Source of the DNA: Darksidea phi
Lineage: Eukaryota > Ascomycota > Dothideomycetes > Pleosporales > Lentitheciaceae
Length of the DNA stretch: 64,000 bases
Direction of reading: 5' to 3'
Assembly: GCA_030770425.1 (NCBI GenBank)
Contig: JASJFT010000185.1
Coordinates: 28,683 to 92,682, forward strand
Part shown: one piece after another, positions 21,732 through 31,363 of the stretch
How positions within the stretch are numbered: the stretch's first letter is position 1
Layout: each line of letters starts with the position of its first letter
Program-made: the position numbers and the translations under genes
Notes under the pieces: generated by a model
Databases searched by the model: none
What the model saw: only the letters and a program-made list of their open reading frames with translations
What the model was told of the DNA's origin: nothing

Positions 21732-22886
21732 TCACACTGGTTTCAGAAGCTCCGCAATCTTTTCCGTCAAAAACTTCTCAACATCCGGCCATCCCGCACC
21801 CAACCGCCGACAAAGTTCCTCAGCTTTGACGCGCCGCAACTCTGGAATCTCCCACAGAATATTCTGCACAAGATCTTCCCAATCCTGGCCGTCCACGTCC
21901 TCATACATCACCTCTAATGCCGCTTGGTAAATAGCAGACTTATGCGTATACCGCGCCTCTGTGTGCTCAGCTATAGCTTCAAAGTAGATCCTGCGATACC
22001 GTTCAAGACTATACGTCATGTGTGGTGAATTGCAGATCTCGAAGTCTAGGAGCCAGTCGCAGCGCAGCAAGTAGGGGATGGTGGTGGGACTGAAGCAGCG
22101 CGGGACGGTCATAATACCGTCCCAGTCGATGATTCTGGCTATGATACCGTCCTCGAAACAATAGATATTTTGCAAGTTGAGATCATCGTGGCGAAGGAAG
22201 AATTTCTCCTTCTGCGGCTCATCGAGGTTGGTCTGAGCTGTCGGGGAGTATTTGAACGGCTCAGATGTGAAGATTATTTCAAGGAATTTACGCATACCCA
22301 CACAGTACCGATAACCTTCTCTCTCTGGATTGGAGTCAGCAAGCTCTTTCTGGTAATCTTAGGTGGCATTCAGGTTAGCATCAAAGAACTCTTTGCTAGA
22401 GTCGAAGGGGCTAATGGTTGAGGGTTCTTTGAAGTGAGTCTTAAAGTGCCAGCGCCACGACAGGCTAATAGACACTGGCTTTTTGACTTTCCAATGGCGG
22501 AAAACATGTACGCCAATTTTATCGAACTCAAGTTTCTCAAGCTGTGCCATAGCACGAGCGAGCGAACGGAGGAAGTTTATCCGCTTTTTCTCTGTCTCCT
22601 CGGACGGACAATGGACATTGAGATGCTCTGTTCTAGGCTTGATGCCCTTCCAGGGTTTGTGAAACCATCCTTGTGCATAAGCTGGCCGACCTTCTGCCTT
22701 TGTCATGAGTATATAGGGCGCTTTTATGGCATTATTGAGCGAATCATCGAATTCCAGTACTTCCGGGATTGGAAGGTCGGGACAATTGTGGCGGATGTAG
22801 TTCATCAGAACAGCCTCATTGCGTAGTTCGACACCATCTTCTGGTCGCCGTTGTGCAGAGGTACCATGGAAAGGTATCCTCAATAC
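21732..22886 (-). pseudogene. Aminoglycoside-phosphotransferase/choline-kinase-like gene, broken
   Basis: Two frames are continuous across 22359-22361 except for one TAA between NLNAT and DYQKELADSNPEREGYRY. Around it are typical APH-family parts: an N-lobe with VVLRIPFHG, LRNEAVLMNYIRHNCPDLPI and APYILMTKAEGRPA; a C-lobe with the catalytic loop HDDLNLQN and the metal-binding IIDWDG; and a helical tail. No splice pair removes the stop cleanly. The N-lobe start is missing: no ATG exists in frame upstream and the frame runs into AT-rich RIP-scarred DNA at about 22890. The gene therefore seems truncated at its 5' end and nonsense-mutated. Fungal APH-like proteins mostly have unknown substrates. 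The high coding quality elsewhere implies recent loss. Confidence 0.75.
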
Positions 22887-23202
22887 AACATACGATAAGA
22901 TAGGAGAAATACAAGATAAGGTAGAATATAGGTAGTACTTTAGTAAGTAGGTTAAGTATAAGTAGTATAACGCCGTTGTTATAAGTATATACGAAGGTAG
23001 AAAAGCCCTATATATCTGAGTGATACGGCTGTCGTACGGTTAGACAACTAGCGGCTCCTTATATAAGTACTATAATCTTTAGAACCGTAGAGAGTACTCC
23101 ACTTTAAGCTCTAAGGGTCGTAAGGAGTTTGGATTATTTATATTTATAAGGGATGAGTACTAGCGGAGCGGTGATAGTAGCTATGCTTGGTAAGGCTCTA
23201 CA
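22887..23202. other. AT-rich island, RIP-like
   Basis: TA-rich sequence with many TAT, TAG and TAA triplets and very few CA/TG-rich stretches, directly abutting the truncated kinase. It holds no intact frame. Base composition differs sharply from both neighbours, as expected for an old repeat altered by C-to-T mutation. Confidence 0.55.
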
Positions 23203-23505
23203 CTATTCAGAGCTGTATACAGCATCCTCCTCGTCAGCCATATCTACAAACCATCGCCTCCGGCGCAAGTTCAGTGCCTGTGCGGTTCGGCCGTCCTCCC
23301 TGCCAGCGTCACTAAGGTGTTCGTCCGCTTCTCAAGATATAAGCATATTCAGCCTAGTGGCATGCGAATTCGCCTTCAGCTGCGGTATGACCTCTGCATG
23401 TCAGCCTTGCCGCGCCACACCGTGGGCTGTACCATCAGCCACACCCCGCCCCTCACAAAAGTAAAGCTCACGACACTCTTGCGCTGTATTTCTCTCAGAC
23501 GCCAT
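23203..23505 (-). pseudogene. Decayed reading frame with two internal TGA stops
   Basis: From an ATG at 23505, one frame runs to a TAG at 23203, reading MASERNTAQECRELYFCEGR, later QLKANSHATRLNMLI and LNLRRRRWFVDMADEEDAVY, interrupted by two TGA codons. TGA for CGA (Arg) is a C-to-T change, so this may be another RIP-altered fragment. No family is recognised. The DNA is more GC-rich than the AT island beside it, so decay is partial. Confidence 0.35.
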
Positions 23506-23746
23506 TTTTAGTATAGCTCAGCGTCCTATGCTCCTGTATAGCAGACGCTTTCGCCACCACAGCCATTCTACTGTTCTCATCCGGTCGGCAAGGTCAATGA
23601 GCAGAAACTAAACGGCCACGAAAATTATCCTATCAAGAACGTACCAGCAAGACCAAGAAATACGGCAAACCCTATCCCAGGCCCAAGGCGGCCATCCATT
23701 CTTCATATGTTAATTCTTCGAAGGCTCCACTGTATTGAAATTGAGA

Positions 23747-25969
23747 ATGCCGCTTTGCTCGGATTGTACGGCTCTAAGCCCATACACCCTCCTTGCGAGG
23801 CCGGTATTCGAACCAGGGGACGATGGCATCGACCTTCACTTCTACCTTCTGAAGCCTGATTTCCCATCACTTGAGAAGTCTGCAAAAAATTGTTCCTTAT
23901 GCAACCTGATTCTACGAGAGCTTGAACTCAATTACGACTTCAACCAGCTAAGGGCTTGGGCTGAGGACGGTATACCGACTCCAGTCCAAGTCTCCGCGAA
24001 TTCTTCCACGTTCTCTGTCGAGGACCATGAGTCGGCGAGCGATTTTGCAATGTTGTCGACATTGTGGGTCCTCTGCGGTGCTCACGAACAGAATCGAGAA
24101 GGAGATCGCGGTGGAGACGAGGCAGTACGTTCGGTGTTAATATCTGCGCAAGAAGGTTTGTGGCCCAACGATTAACTCAAGAATCCTCTAAGGTGTTCTG
24201 AGCTTTCTAATCCGTTTGCAGGCGATCTAGCACGGCGATCAGGCGATGTTGCTGGAAGAATACTCGAACTTGACACTGGTTCCGAAGCGACTCTTAATAC
24301 CGCACGTAATTGGATGGAGATATGCCTCCAATCACATCCGAATTGCTCTGCACCCGCAGAGCAAGGGCATTCGTTGACCAGTCTGCCTACCAGGGTTTTG
24401 GACGTTGGGCCTGCAGATGGATTACAAGAGCTCAAAGTCTCTGTTACCAGGGGACAGCAGGGACGATACGCTGCCCTCAGCCATTGTTGGGGGAAGTCAC
24501 AGCTAATTATAACGACGATTGCAACACTTGCGACCAGGATGCAACAAATCCCGTTCCGTGACCTCTCAAAAACTTTCCAAGATGCAGTTGTTGTTACGCG
24601 GCGATTAGGACTGCAATATCTCTGGATCGACTCCCTTTGCATCATCCAGGACAGCGAGGATGACTGGAGACGCGAAGCAGCGCGCATGGCTAGCGTCTAC
24701 AACAATGCAGTCGTTACGATCGCAGCTACCGCAGCCAAAGAATCAAGCCAAGGGTTGTTTATGCCTCATCCAAAAGTCTCTGGTGAGCGAGTGGAAGTGC
24801 CGTACAACTGCAAAGAGCGGCGTGGAAAGGGGAAAGACCTTGGGGCAGCGAAGATGATACTATGTCATCGGTTAACGGCTTACGATGATCCCGGCAAGTA
24901 CATCGAACGCTCACCACTCAATCAGCGCGGATGGGTCCTCCAAGAACGACTTCTATCTAAAAGAACTCTCCACTTTGCCGAGAACCAAATATTTTGGGAG
25001 TGTAATTCACTCTTTGCATCGGAAGATGGTACAATTCGAGACGAGCATCCAGAATTGCGACTAAAACAAGAGTTTCAAACAAAGAAGATTCGGCCGTGGA
25101 GCTCGGCAGCCGAGGAAGGAGATCGTTCAAGCGAAATTGAGCTCTGGTGCAGAATAGTCGAGGAATACACGCAACGATCTCTTACTGTCGACTCTGACAG
25201 ACTGCCGGCCCTTGCTGGGATCACCATGGCAATGTTGGAAAAACTTGGTTTCGAGCCCTCAAATGATGACGTCGTTCGCGAAAACTTCGCTGCCGGGCTG
25301 TGGAAGTCGGCCTTGCATGTTGGTATCCTGTGGCAAGCATGCGATGGCCAACTCCGACGACCTTCCGAATACCGTGCCCCGTCATGGTCATGGGCTGCTC
25401 TAGAAGGTCCTGTTCGATACGATACATGGCTGTGGTCCTCGGATCCTCCATCAGATTCAGATTCATCTATGTTCGCCGAGGTTCAGGTTGAGGGAGAATA
25501 CTTGACAGGGCGAATCAAGAAAGCTTTTCTTGACCTGAACTGCATGATCAAGCACGCCACCTACGATCCGGCGGAAAAGTTCCTTGTAGGGATTTCGGAC
25601 GACGAGGCAAATATGCCATCAAGGGCGTTGTTCTGTCCAGAGACTCAACGCAGGCTAGGGTGGTGCGTACTTGACGAGGGCACCGGAGTGGAGAAGAGAA
25701 CTGTGTGCTGCGCTCTGATTTCCAGAAGTAAGCCATCGGAGCACGTACGCAGGTACAGGAACTTGAATGGTACCGAGAACATCCTTGTCCTTGTCCGCAA
25801 AGGCAGTTCCTCAGTCAATGAATTTGTACGCATTGGCATCGGCCAGATCGACGCGGACATCGACTGGTATGACCTCGACACCCCTGTAGAGACCAACTGC
25901 GATCTAATCCAAGAACCGGAACGACGTCAAAAGTGGAAAAACTGGTGGACACACGTGAAAGTGTTCTAG
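23747..25969 (+). CDS. Heterokaryon-incompatibility (HET) domain protein
   Basis: 718 residues. Exon 1 is 23747-24155, the intron 24156-24221 (GTTTGT...TTGCAG) and exon 2 24222-25969. The first ATG in frame is at 23747; the frame is open upstream but has no ATG. The N-terminus has a Cys pair (PLCSDC) and CSLCNLIL, common ahead of HET domains. HET core blocks are YAALSHCWG, FRDLSKTFQDAVVVTRRLGL, YLWIDSLCIIQD, DWRREAARMASVYNNA and later SPLNQRGWVLQERLLSKRTL, all in the usual order. In known cases HET domains trigger a cell-death response on non-self fusion through an NADase/TIR-like activity; this protein's partner is unknown. No NACHT, WD40 or ankyrin region follows; the C-terminal 250 residues are unclassified. 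It sits in an accessory island beside decayed DNA, typical for this family. Confidence 0.93.
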
Positions 25970-26220
25970 AATATTATAGGGGAAAAACGCATCTCTGTAA
26001 GGGGACAGAGGCACTTGACACAAGTGGGAGTCTGGATAGAAGTTGGAAGCCGTCTTTTCCTTTTGGACACAGTTTAAGCCTTTGAACGGTCCCGTCGACG
26101 CCTCCTTTCTTGACAGCCACTTTTACTATACAAAGCTATGTAATGTTAGTGTTGAGCGCGATTAAGATGCAGTTGAGCTTTCACTGTCCCGTAAAGGCTG
26201 CGGCATTACGAATTGTTGAG

Positions 26221-27040
26221 CTCGCCCTTTGGTCGCGGGCATGGAGAATCCATGTTCCTTGGGCTTGGCGCGCTTCGCTTCTGCTCTTTATAAATAAACC
26301 GCTCCCCTCCCTCTGAACTTCTCTCCCTCGGGCAGAAAAACCACGTTTACCAGCTACAGCTATGTCTCTTTCTTTGCAAAGATGGCAGCTTTTGCGTACC
26401 AATGCTTGGAAGCAGTTCCTGTCTACTTTCTTGCCACGATGACTTTGTCTGATGCGGACTGTAGCTCCTGCTTTCCATATGCGTGCAGAGCTTGGGCGGT
26501 GATGAATTGCACGCATAAGCAAGATCTGAGCCCAAAACCTCACTGTCCTACTGTATGTTCAACGGGAAAGGTTTTTCGGAGAGCGCGTCGGTTAACCGAT
26601 GCACGACCTGACTTTGGAGTTATCGAGTCGGGCTCGCCCTTGGGACGCGGGCATGGAAAATCCATGTTCCTTAGGCTTGGCGCGCTCCGCTTCTGCTATT
26701 TAAACCGCTCCCCTCCCTCTGAACTTCTCTCCCTCGGGCAGAAAACCACGTTTACCAGCTATAGCTATGTCTCTTTCTTTGCAAAGATGGCAGCTGCTGC
26801 GTACCAATGCTTGGAAGCAGTTCCTGTCTACTTTCTTGCCATGATGACTTTGTGTCTGATGCGGACTGTAGCTCCTGCTTTCCATATGCGTGCAGAGCGT
26901 GGGCAGTGATGAATTGCACGCATAAGCAAGATCTGAGCCCAAAACCTCACTGTCCTACTGTGTATGTTCAACGGGAAATGTTTTTCAGAGAGCGCGTCGG
27001 CTAACCGATGCACGACCTGACTTTGGAGTTATCGAGTCGG
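26221..27040. repeat. Two-copy tandem duplication, period about 412 bp
   Basis: Copy 1 spans about 26221-26632 and copy 2 about 26633-27040; they are nearly identical by eye, with scattered substitutions and small indels. Each holds a TATA-like element (TATAAATAAA at 26288 in copy 1; TATTTAAA in copy 2), a CT-rich tract and an ATG context ACAGCTATGTCTC/ATAGCTATGTCTC. In copy 1 the frame from 26382 begins MAAFAYQCLEAVPVYFLATM and continues with cysteines in DADCSSCFPYACRAW; in copy 2 a 2-bp insertion after ATGACTTTG shifts this frame. Copy 2 is followed by a T run (27041-27049). It could be a duplicated small gene, a duplicated promoter or non-coding DNA; no family is recognised. Confidence 0.8.
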
Positions 27041-27178
27041 CTTTTTTTTATAGCTTGCGCATACAAATTAAAACAATTCTGCAACCCGCACACGAAGTGC
27101 AGTCGTGGTGGTGCATCAGTGTTGTGGTGCATAGAAATTCTAGCGATGCAGGCAGGGTGGCAGGCACGTAGGGCAGAG

Positions 27179-27201
27179 GCGCTCTCCGAAAAACCTTTCC
27201 C
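27179..27201. repeat. Inverted 23-bp copy of a segment of the tandem duplication
   Basis: The reverse complement of 27179-27201 equals 26564-26586 (starts GGGAAAGG, ends GAGAGCGC), with similarity extending a few bases on each side (ATGTTCAAC also recurs). Copy 2 of the duplication has the same segment with two changes. This suggests a third, inverted and mostly eroded copy of the repeat. Confidence 0.6.
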
Positions 27202-28701
27202 ATGTTCAACAATTCCGCCTCCAAGGTTATACATCTGTTTGAGTCACAGTTGGTATTTCAATGCAGAACAGTCCTCGGGATGGCATTGGAACAAGAGATG
27301 ATGAAATCGAGTGAGTCAATTGTCATGTAGCTGTACTATGTACAGAAGACTGTTAACCAGCGGAACCATATGTTGCTCTTCACGAAAGAAAGATGTCAGC
27401 TGGCTGCGTGTGCAGAAAACCACGTGGCCTGCAGTCATCTCATGGGAACGAGAAGCCTGTGTACCACCAGCTATTTTGATCTGGGAGCCCCTGGGAACAG
27501 TGTCGTCATGGAAGCCCGAAGGCCCTCGACCTGCAGAAGAAGACTGCGAATCTTGCAGACTCCATGCGCCCGAGTCCTACACGAAGCGGTCAACACAACA
27601 AAAAAGGGGAATTACTTACCTGTATGTTGAAGAGAAAGAAAGTCGGAGAAGAGGAGGGGAAGAGAGCTTTAAGTACCCGGCGAGGGGCGAAGGCTCGTGC
27701 TCCATGACGCCGCTGCGCGTCTTCCTATTATTCAAGCAAGGGAAGTCGCTATGGCGTATACCCTACGTGTTCTTATCTCTAAGGGGAGGAGCGTACCCGG
27801 AACACCGAATCTATCAGATCACTCCTTTCTGTCCGCTGCTGGATGAAGACTGCGCAACTTCACCGTTAAGCCATTCCATAGGGTATTTGATAATATCCCT
27901 TCGTGCAGGAGAAATCTCCCTACTATGCTTTCATGCACGTTTTCAATTCAGTCCTTCATCTCAGATTCTCTCATATTGCCGATGATGAAGGCCCTCTTCC
28001 TTCCCCCCTTTCCCGACACTTATTCATCAGGCTGTCTCGAGTCGCACCCCGCTCTTTCCGTATGGTGGAAACACTACTACTGATTGCGACGACTCGGACA
28101 ATTATGAGATGCACCTCGACTGTGTAGATATGGGACGTGAGTTCCGAATCACCCCCAGGAGTTTCACGAATAGAATCTTTTGGCGGGCCTTGATTGTTCG
28201 AGTTGCTGTGAAACTGGCTATTGGTACCAGGGGAGTTATCGACTGCACACCCCATGTGTCATAGTTTTTTGGGGAGGAGCGAGTGGTCCAGAGTAGCTCG
28301 GCACTTGTAACGACCTGAGCCTGCGTGCAGAAGGCATTGTAGAACCGTTCACAGATATGAAAAAATACATATACAACCTTATCGTCTTCTCTATGGCTAA
28401 TTCCAAGCCCGGGCCCAGCAAACAAGAAGTATTATTATCTTAAGATATAACTTAAGCTTGCTTTTTTTTTTCCTGAGGAAAAGCTGCATTGCGCAACTAT
28501 GCTATTGTAGGGGAGTTTTTCTACTCAATGATAAACTACATACATCTGAAGACCAGCACTGAAATTTCAACTGCACATGAAAAGAGTGGAACGCTTGACG
28601 TCAACTTAAGCTTTAATATAGTTTCTATATCTATTATAGAAGGAGATTTACGTATAGTAGTGTAAGATAGCTTTACTACGGATCTCTAATATATATACCC
28701 T

Positions 28702-28782
28702 TATCTAAAGGCCGCACTATAAAGATAAGAATAATATTATACTCTCCCTTTGGATGAGCTTCCCAAGGGCGGTCTTTAGATA
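28702..28782. repeat. Imperfect inverted repeat in AT-rich DNA
   Basis: Arms 28702-28715 (TATCTAAAGGCCGC) and 28769-28782 (GCGGTCTTTAGATA) pair with one mismatch across a 53-bp loop. Such ends resemble terminal repeats of small decayed DNA transposons, but no target-site duplication or transposase frame is visible. Confidence 0.4.
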
Positions 28783-29086
28783 ATGCGTCATAAATTGCGA
28801 CGCAGTTCGCACACCAAGTTACGTGTCATTGCGCTACGACAGCTGCTTTGAATCTGAACCAGAGTGATAGATTTGATTATGTGCTACACCAATAGCAGGT
28901 TCTAATGCCCGCAAAAATGGAAGCAACGGGAAAGAAGATAAAGGAAGATGGTATCCTCCACCAAGAAATGAACCCCAAACCTAGTCGAAGGCAATTTCCA
29001 GGCCCTATACTAGTAAAGAAACTACAAAGGAAAGATGAAGAACGCTAGCAATATATACAACACCGAACACGTTCCAAACTGCATGA

Positions 29087-31363
29087 TTACAGTTTACTGA
29101 AATTCCGGGTAATCATCACCACAACGCCTGCAACTACCTTGATGGCAATCCGTAAGACGAAGACAACTGTTTTGAACGCTACTGTCAGCACGCTGATGAT
29201 AGTTCGTGTAACAAATGGCAAATTCTGTTCATCCTCTTTCTTCCCCTTCTTCTTCGCCTGTTTATCCTCTTGCTTGGTCTCCTTTGTCTTCCCCTGTCCA
29301 TACCAATTTCCAAGCTCGATATCCTTGTCGAAGCTCTCACTCCTCGTGGTACTCGGCGAACTCTTCATGCTACCGTGCCACTTCCTTAGACTCTTGGCCG
29401 GATTTTTGATGTTTGTTTTCCCACCAAACGAATTGAACCCATCCTTGAACGCTTCCTGAAACGCCTTCGCATCACTCTCTTTCTTCGGGCCAAGGGCGAC
29501 GCTTGGTGGAGGAGGCTCAAAGTTCTCACGACTCGCATGTCTGCTGCTTCGCCCACGAACAGCTTCGGCGACTGCGACTGCGAGGAGGGCAGAGGCGGCA
29601 ACGTCGACGAGGAAAGGGCTGCCGAAGCGGGTCAGAGCGCCGAGGTTTAGTGTTAGGGCATCGTTTGTGAAGTCAAGGCGGGCGAGCATGGCGTCGGAGG
29701 GGGCGGCGTCGGTGGCGGTAGGGAGCTGGGTTACACTCATTTCGGAGGGGGTTATGGAGATGGGACGGGAGTCTTGATTTATTGAATCTAATCTTGGTGG
29801 AGGCTGGAGAGGCGAGAAGGCGTTGGCGCGAGGCGAAGATGGAGAGAGGATATACGGATTTAGGATGGTGATTGAGGCAGGCTTTCGGTGGGGTAGCTGC
29901 GGTGTCGCGGGCATATTGTGGCCGTATATTGCTGTTACAGGGCGCGTGGAAGGGTTGTTGATGACCGAACAGTCACCTTCGATTTGGATGGGGAAGGTAC
30001 CTAATGTGGGATGGTGGAGCTGATATGAGCCTTCGGACGGGAGGTGTTGTGCCCATGGATTCGTCTGCTGATCGGGGGCGTCGCGGGACCAAGTCAATGC
30101 GCAACATTCGCGCTCTGCTGCACCTGCAAGAACATCCTCAGCCAGTCGCTGAGCAGCGGGCGATGTTGCACCTGGATCAGCCAACGCAATGTGGCCCGCT
30201 GCGGGAGAGTTTGCTGCAACATCGAGCGCTTGAAGCGCGGCGAGTTTGGGGAAGATGCTAGTGAGAAGTGTCACTGGGTCTTGTTGGTGAGGATCGAATG
30301 CGTCTCTGTCCATAGAAGGCGGCGCAATAAGTTCGAGATGAGACACTGGGAGGACACGTGGTTGCGTGGGATGGTGTCGCTGGATCAACAGCTCGTTCAT
30401 GATGCTCGGCACCTCGTGGCCACCAGCTAGATTTGATTGCGCTAAGCTGTAGAAAGGAAGGGATGGCGTTGTGCCGAAGGTTATAGTCGGGTTTGCTGCC
30501 GTCGCGCGATGCATTCGAAGAGTGTATAGTTGTACGGCTGGATCATCCTGGCCATTGGCTGCTACCCAAAGGTTGTCTAAAAGGTGAGATGGTGTAAAGA
30601 AAGGTTTCGGTGGAGGACTTCTACTTCCTTCGTTGGTAATCTTACTGTGCGGGATGTAGAAGTCTGGAGAATACGGAGATCGGCTGATTTGTGTCCTTGG
30701 GATATGTGTTGGTGATGCTTGTGTAGGCTTGTATGCCTGTTGCGTTATGTGTTTCGTGGGGTCGAACACAGGAAACATTGACCGCATTGGTATTTCCTCT
30801 TTGGGTGATGTGCTTCGCAGCTGTGTTGCTGAGCTGTTTGCCCGTACTAAGGTCGCATCTGTGGAGAAGGCTGGAGATACTGCTCGGTTTAGATCCGGGC
30901 TAGCAATTGGGGATCTCGTGTGGTCGCGGCTGTCATTGACCGAGTAAACCGACGGCGATGGAGCTCGAGGGTCTTGAGTTGCTGGCGACGGTCTACGGTG
31001 TTGAGTGGGCGACGACTCTCTCGGTCGTGGAGGCGATTCAAAATAGGGCCCGCTCGCTGTCGGAGGTGTTTGCATGATGTGAGGGACGGATATATGTGCC
31101 TTGGGAGGGGACGCTATCGATGTTGATGGCGGAGCTATCGATGTTGATGGCGGAGCTATCGAGCTCGAAGGCGAGACCGGAACTGAGTTGACTTGAATAA
31201 CGAGCTCATGGAAGTCGGCCGGCGGCTTTGTACTCTTTGCACTGTCCATTCTTTCTGCCGGGGATTCTGGAGTAGGTGTCTTTGTACGGTGTCTTTTGCT
31301 CGGGCTCGTCTGTCTAGGAGCGCGAGGCGGAGGAGGAAATAGTTGCAGTGCTGGGCCCGCCAT
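29087..31363 (-). CDS. Large, mostly disordered protein with a hydrophobic C-terminus, function unknown
   Basis: Intronless, 758 residues. The first 250 are rich in Pro, Ser, Thr and Arg with SP/TP motifs typical of phosphorylated disordered regions. A middle part is more ordered (LLDNLWVAANGQDDPAVQLY, DPVTLLTSIFPKLAALQALD, LAGAAERECCALTWSRDAP). Near 590-615 is a small hydrophobic patch (FLVDVAASALLAVAVAEAV), then a Lys/Glu-rich stretch and a C-terminal hydrophobic pair of helices (FVTRTIISVLTVAFKTVVFV, LRIAIKVVAGVVVMI). The tail could anchor the protein in a membrane. I do not recognise a family with a known role. It is divergent from HGH1 across a 1.3-kb gap. Confidence 0.8.
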   Translation of the reverse strand: MAGPALQLFPPPPRAPRQTSPSKRHRTKTPTPESPAERMDSAKSTKPPADFHELVIQVNSVPVSPSSSIAPPSTSIAPPSTSIASPPKAHISVPHIMQTPPTASGPYFESPPRPRESSPTQHRRPSPATQDPRAPSPSVYSVNDSRDHTRSPIASPDLNRAVSPAFSTDATLVRANSSATQLRSTSPKEEIPMRSMFPVFDPTKHITQQAYKPTQASPTHIPRTQISRSPYSPDFYIPHSKITNEGSRSPPPKPFFTPSHLLDNLWVAANGQDDPAVQLYTLRMHRATAANPTITFGTTPSLPFYSLAQSNLAGGHEVPSIMNELLIQRHHPTQPRVLPVSHLELIAPPSMDRDAFDPHQQDPVTLLTSIFPKLAALQALDVAANSPAAGHIALADPGATSPAAQRLAEDVLAGAAERECCALTWSRDAPDQQTNPWAQHLPSEGSYQLHHPTLGTFPIQIEGDCSVINNPSTRPVTAIYGHNMPATPQLPHRKPASITILNPYILSPSSPRANAFSPLQPPPRLDSINQDSRPISITPSEMSVTQLPTATDAAPSDAMLARLDFTNDALTLNLGALTRFGSPFLVDVAASALLAVAVAEAVRGRSSRHASRENFEPPPPSVALGPKKESDAKAFQEAFKDGFNSFGGKTNIKNPAKSLRKWHGSMKSSPSTTRSESFDKDIELGNWYGQGKTKETKQEDKQAKKKGKKEDEQNLPFVTRTIISVLTVAFKTVVFVLRIAIKVVAGVVVMITRNFSKL
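31113..31162. repeat. In-frame 21-bp tandem repeat inside the disordered protein
   Basis: Two perfect 21-bp units (31113-31133 and 31134-31154) plus a partial third encode the heptad-like SIAPPST repeat. The length is a multiple of three, so changes in copy number keep the frame. Confidence 0.85.

Larger units (their letters stand above)
27041..29086. other. Gene-poor 2 kb with relic-like frames and an AT-rich part
   Basis: 27311-27985 is an open frame of 224 codons without a convincing start, containing DCESCRLHAPESYTKR; 28030-28260 reads DCDDSDNYEMHLDCVDMG in another frame. Neither can be linked by splice sites or assigned to a family, so they may be decayed coding remnants. 28430-28760 is AT-rich and RIP-like and includes an imperfect inverted repeat. 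No gene is supported. Confidence 0.4.

Noticed and set aside
27041..27049. T run after copy 2 of the tandem duplication as a Pol III terminator
   Set aside because: No A-box/B-box or known snRNA or tRNA sequence was found in the preceding copy.
27311..27985. 224-codon plus-strand frame
   Set aside because: No ATG start, no family motif and no splice partner; kept only as a possible relic.
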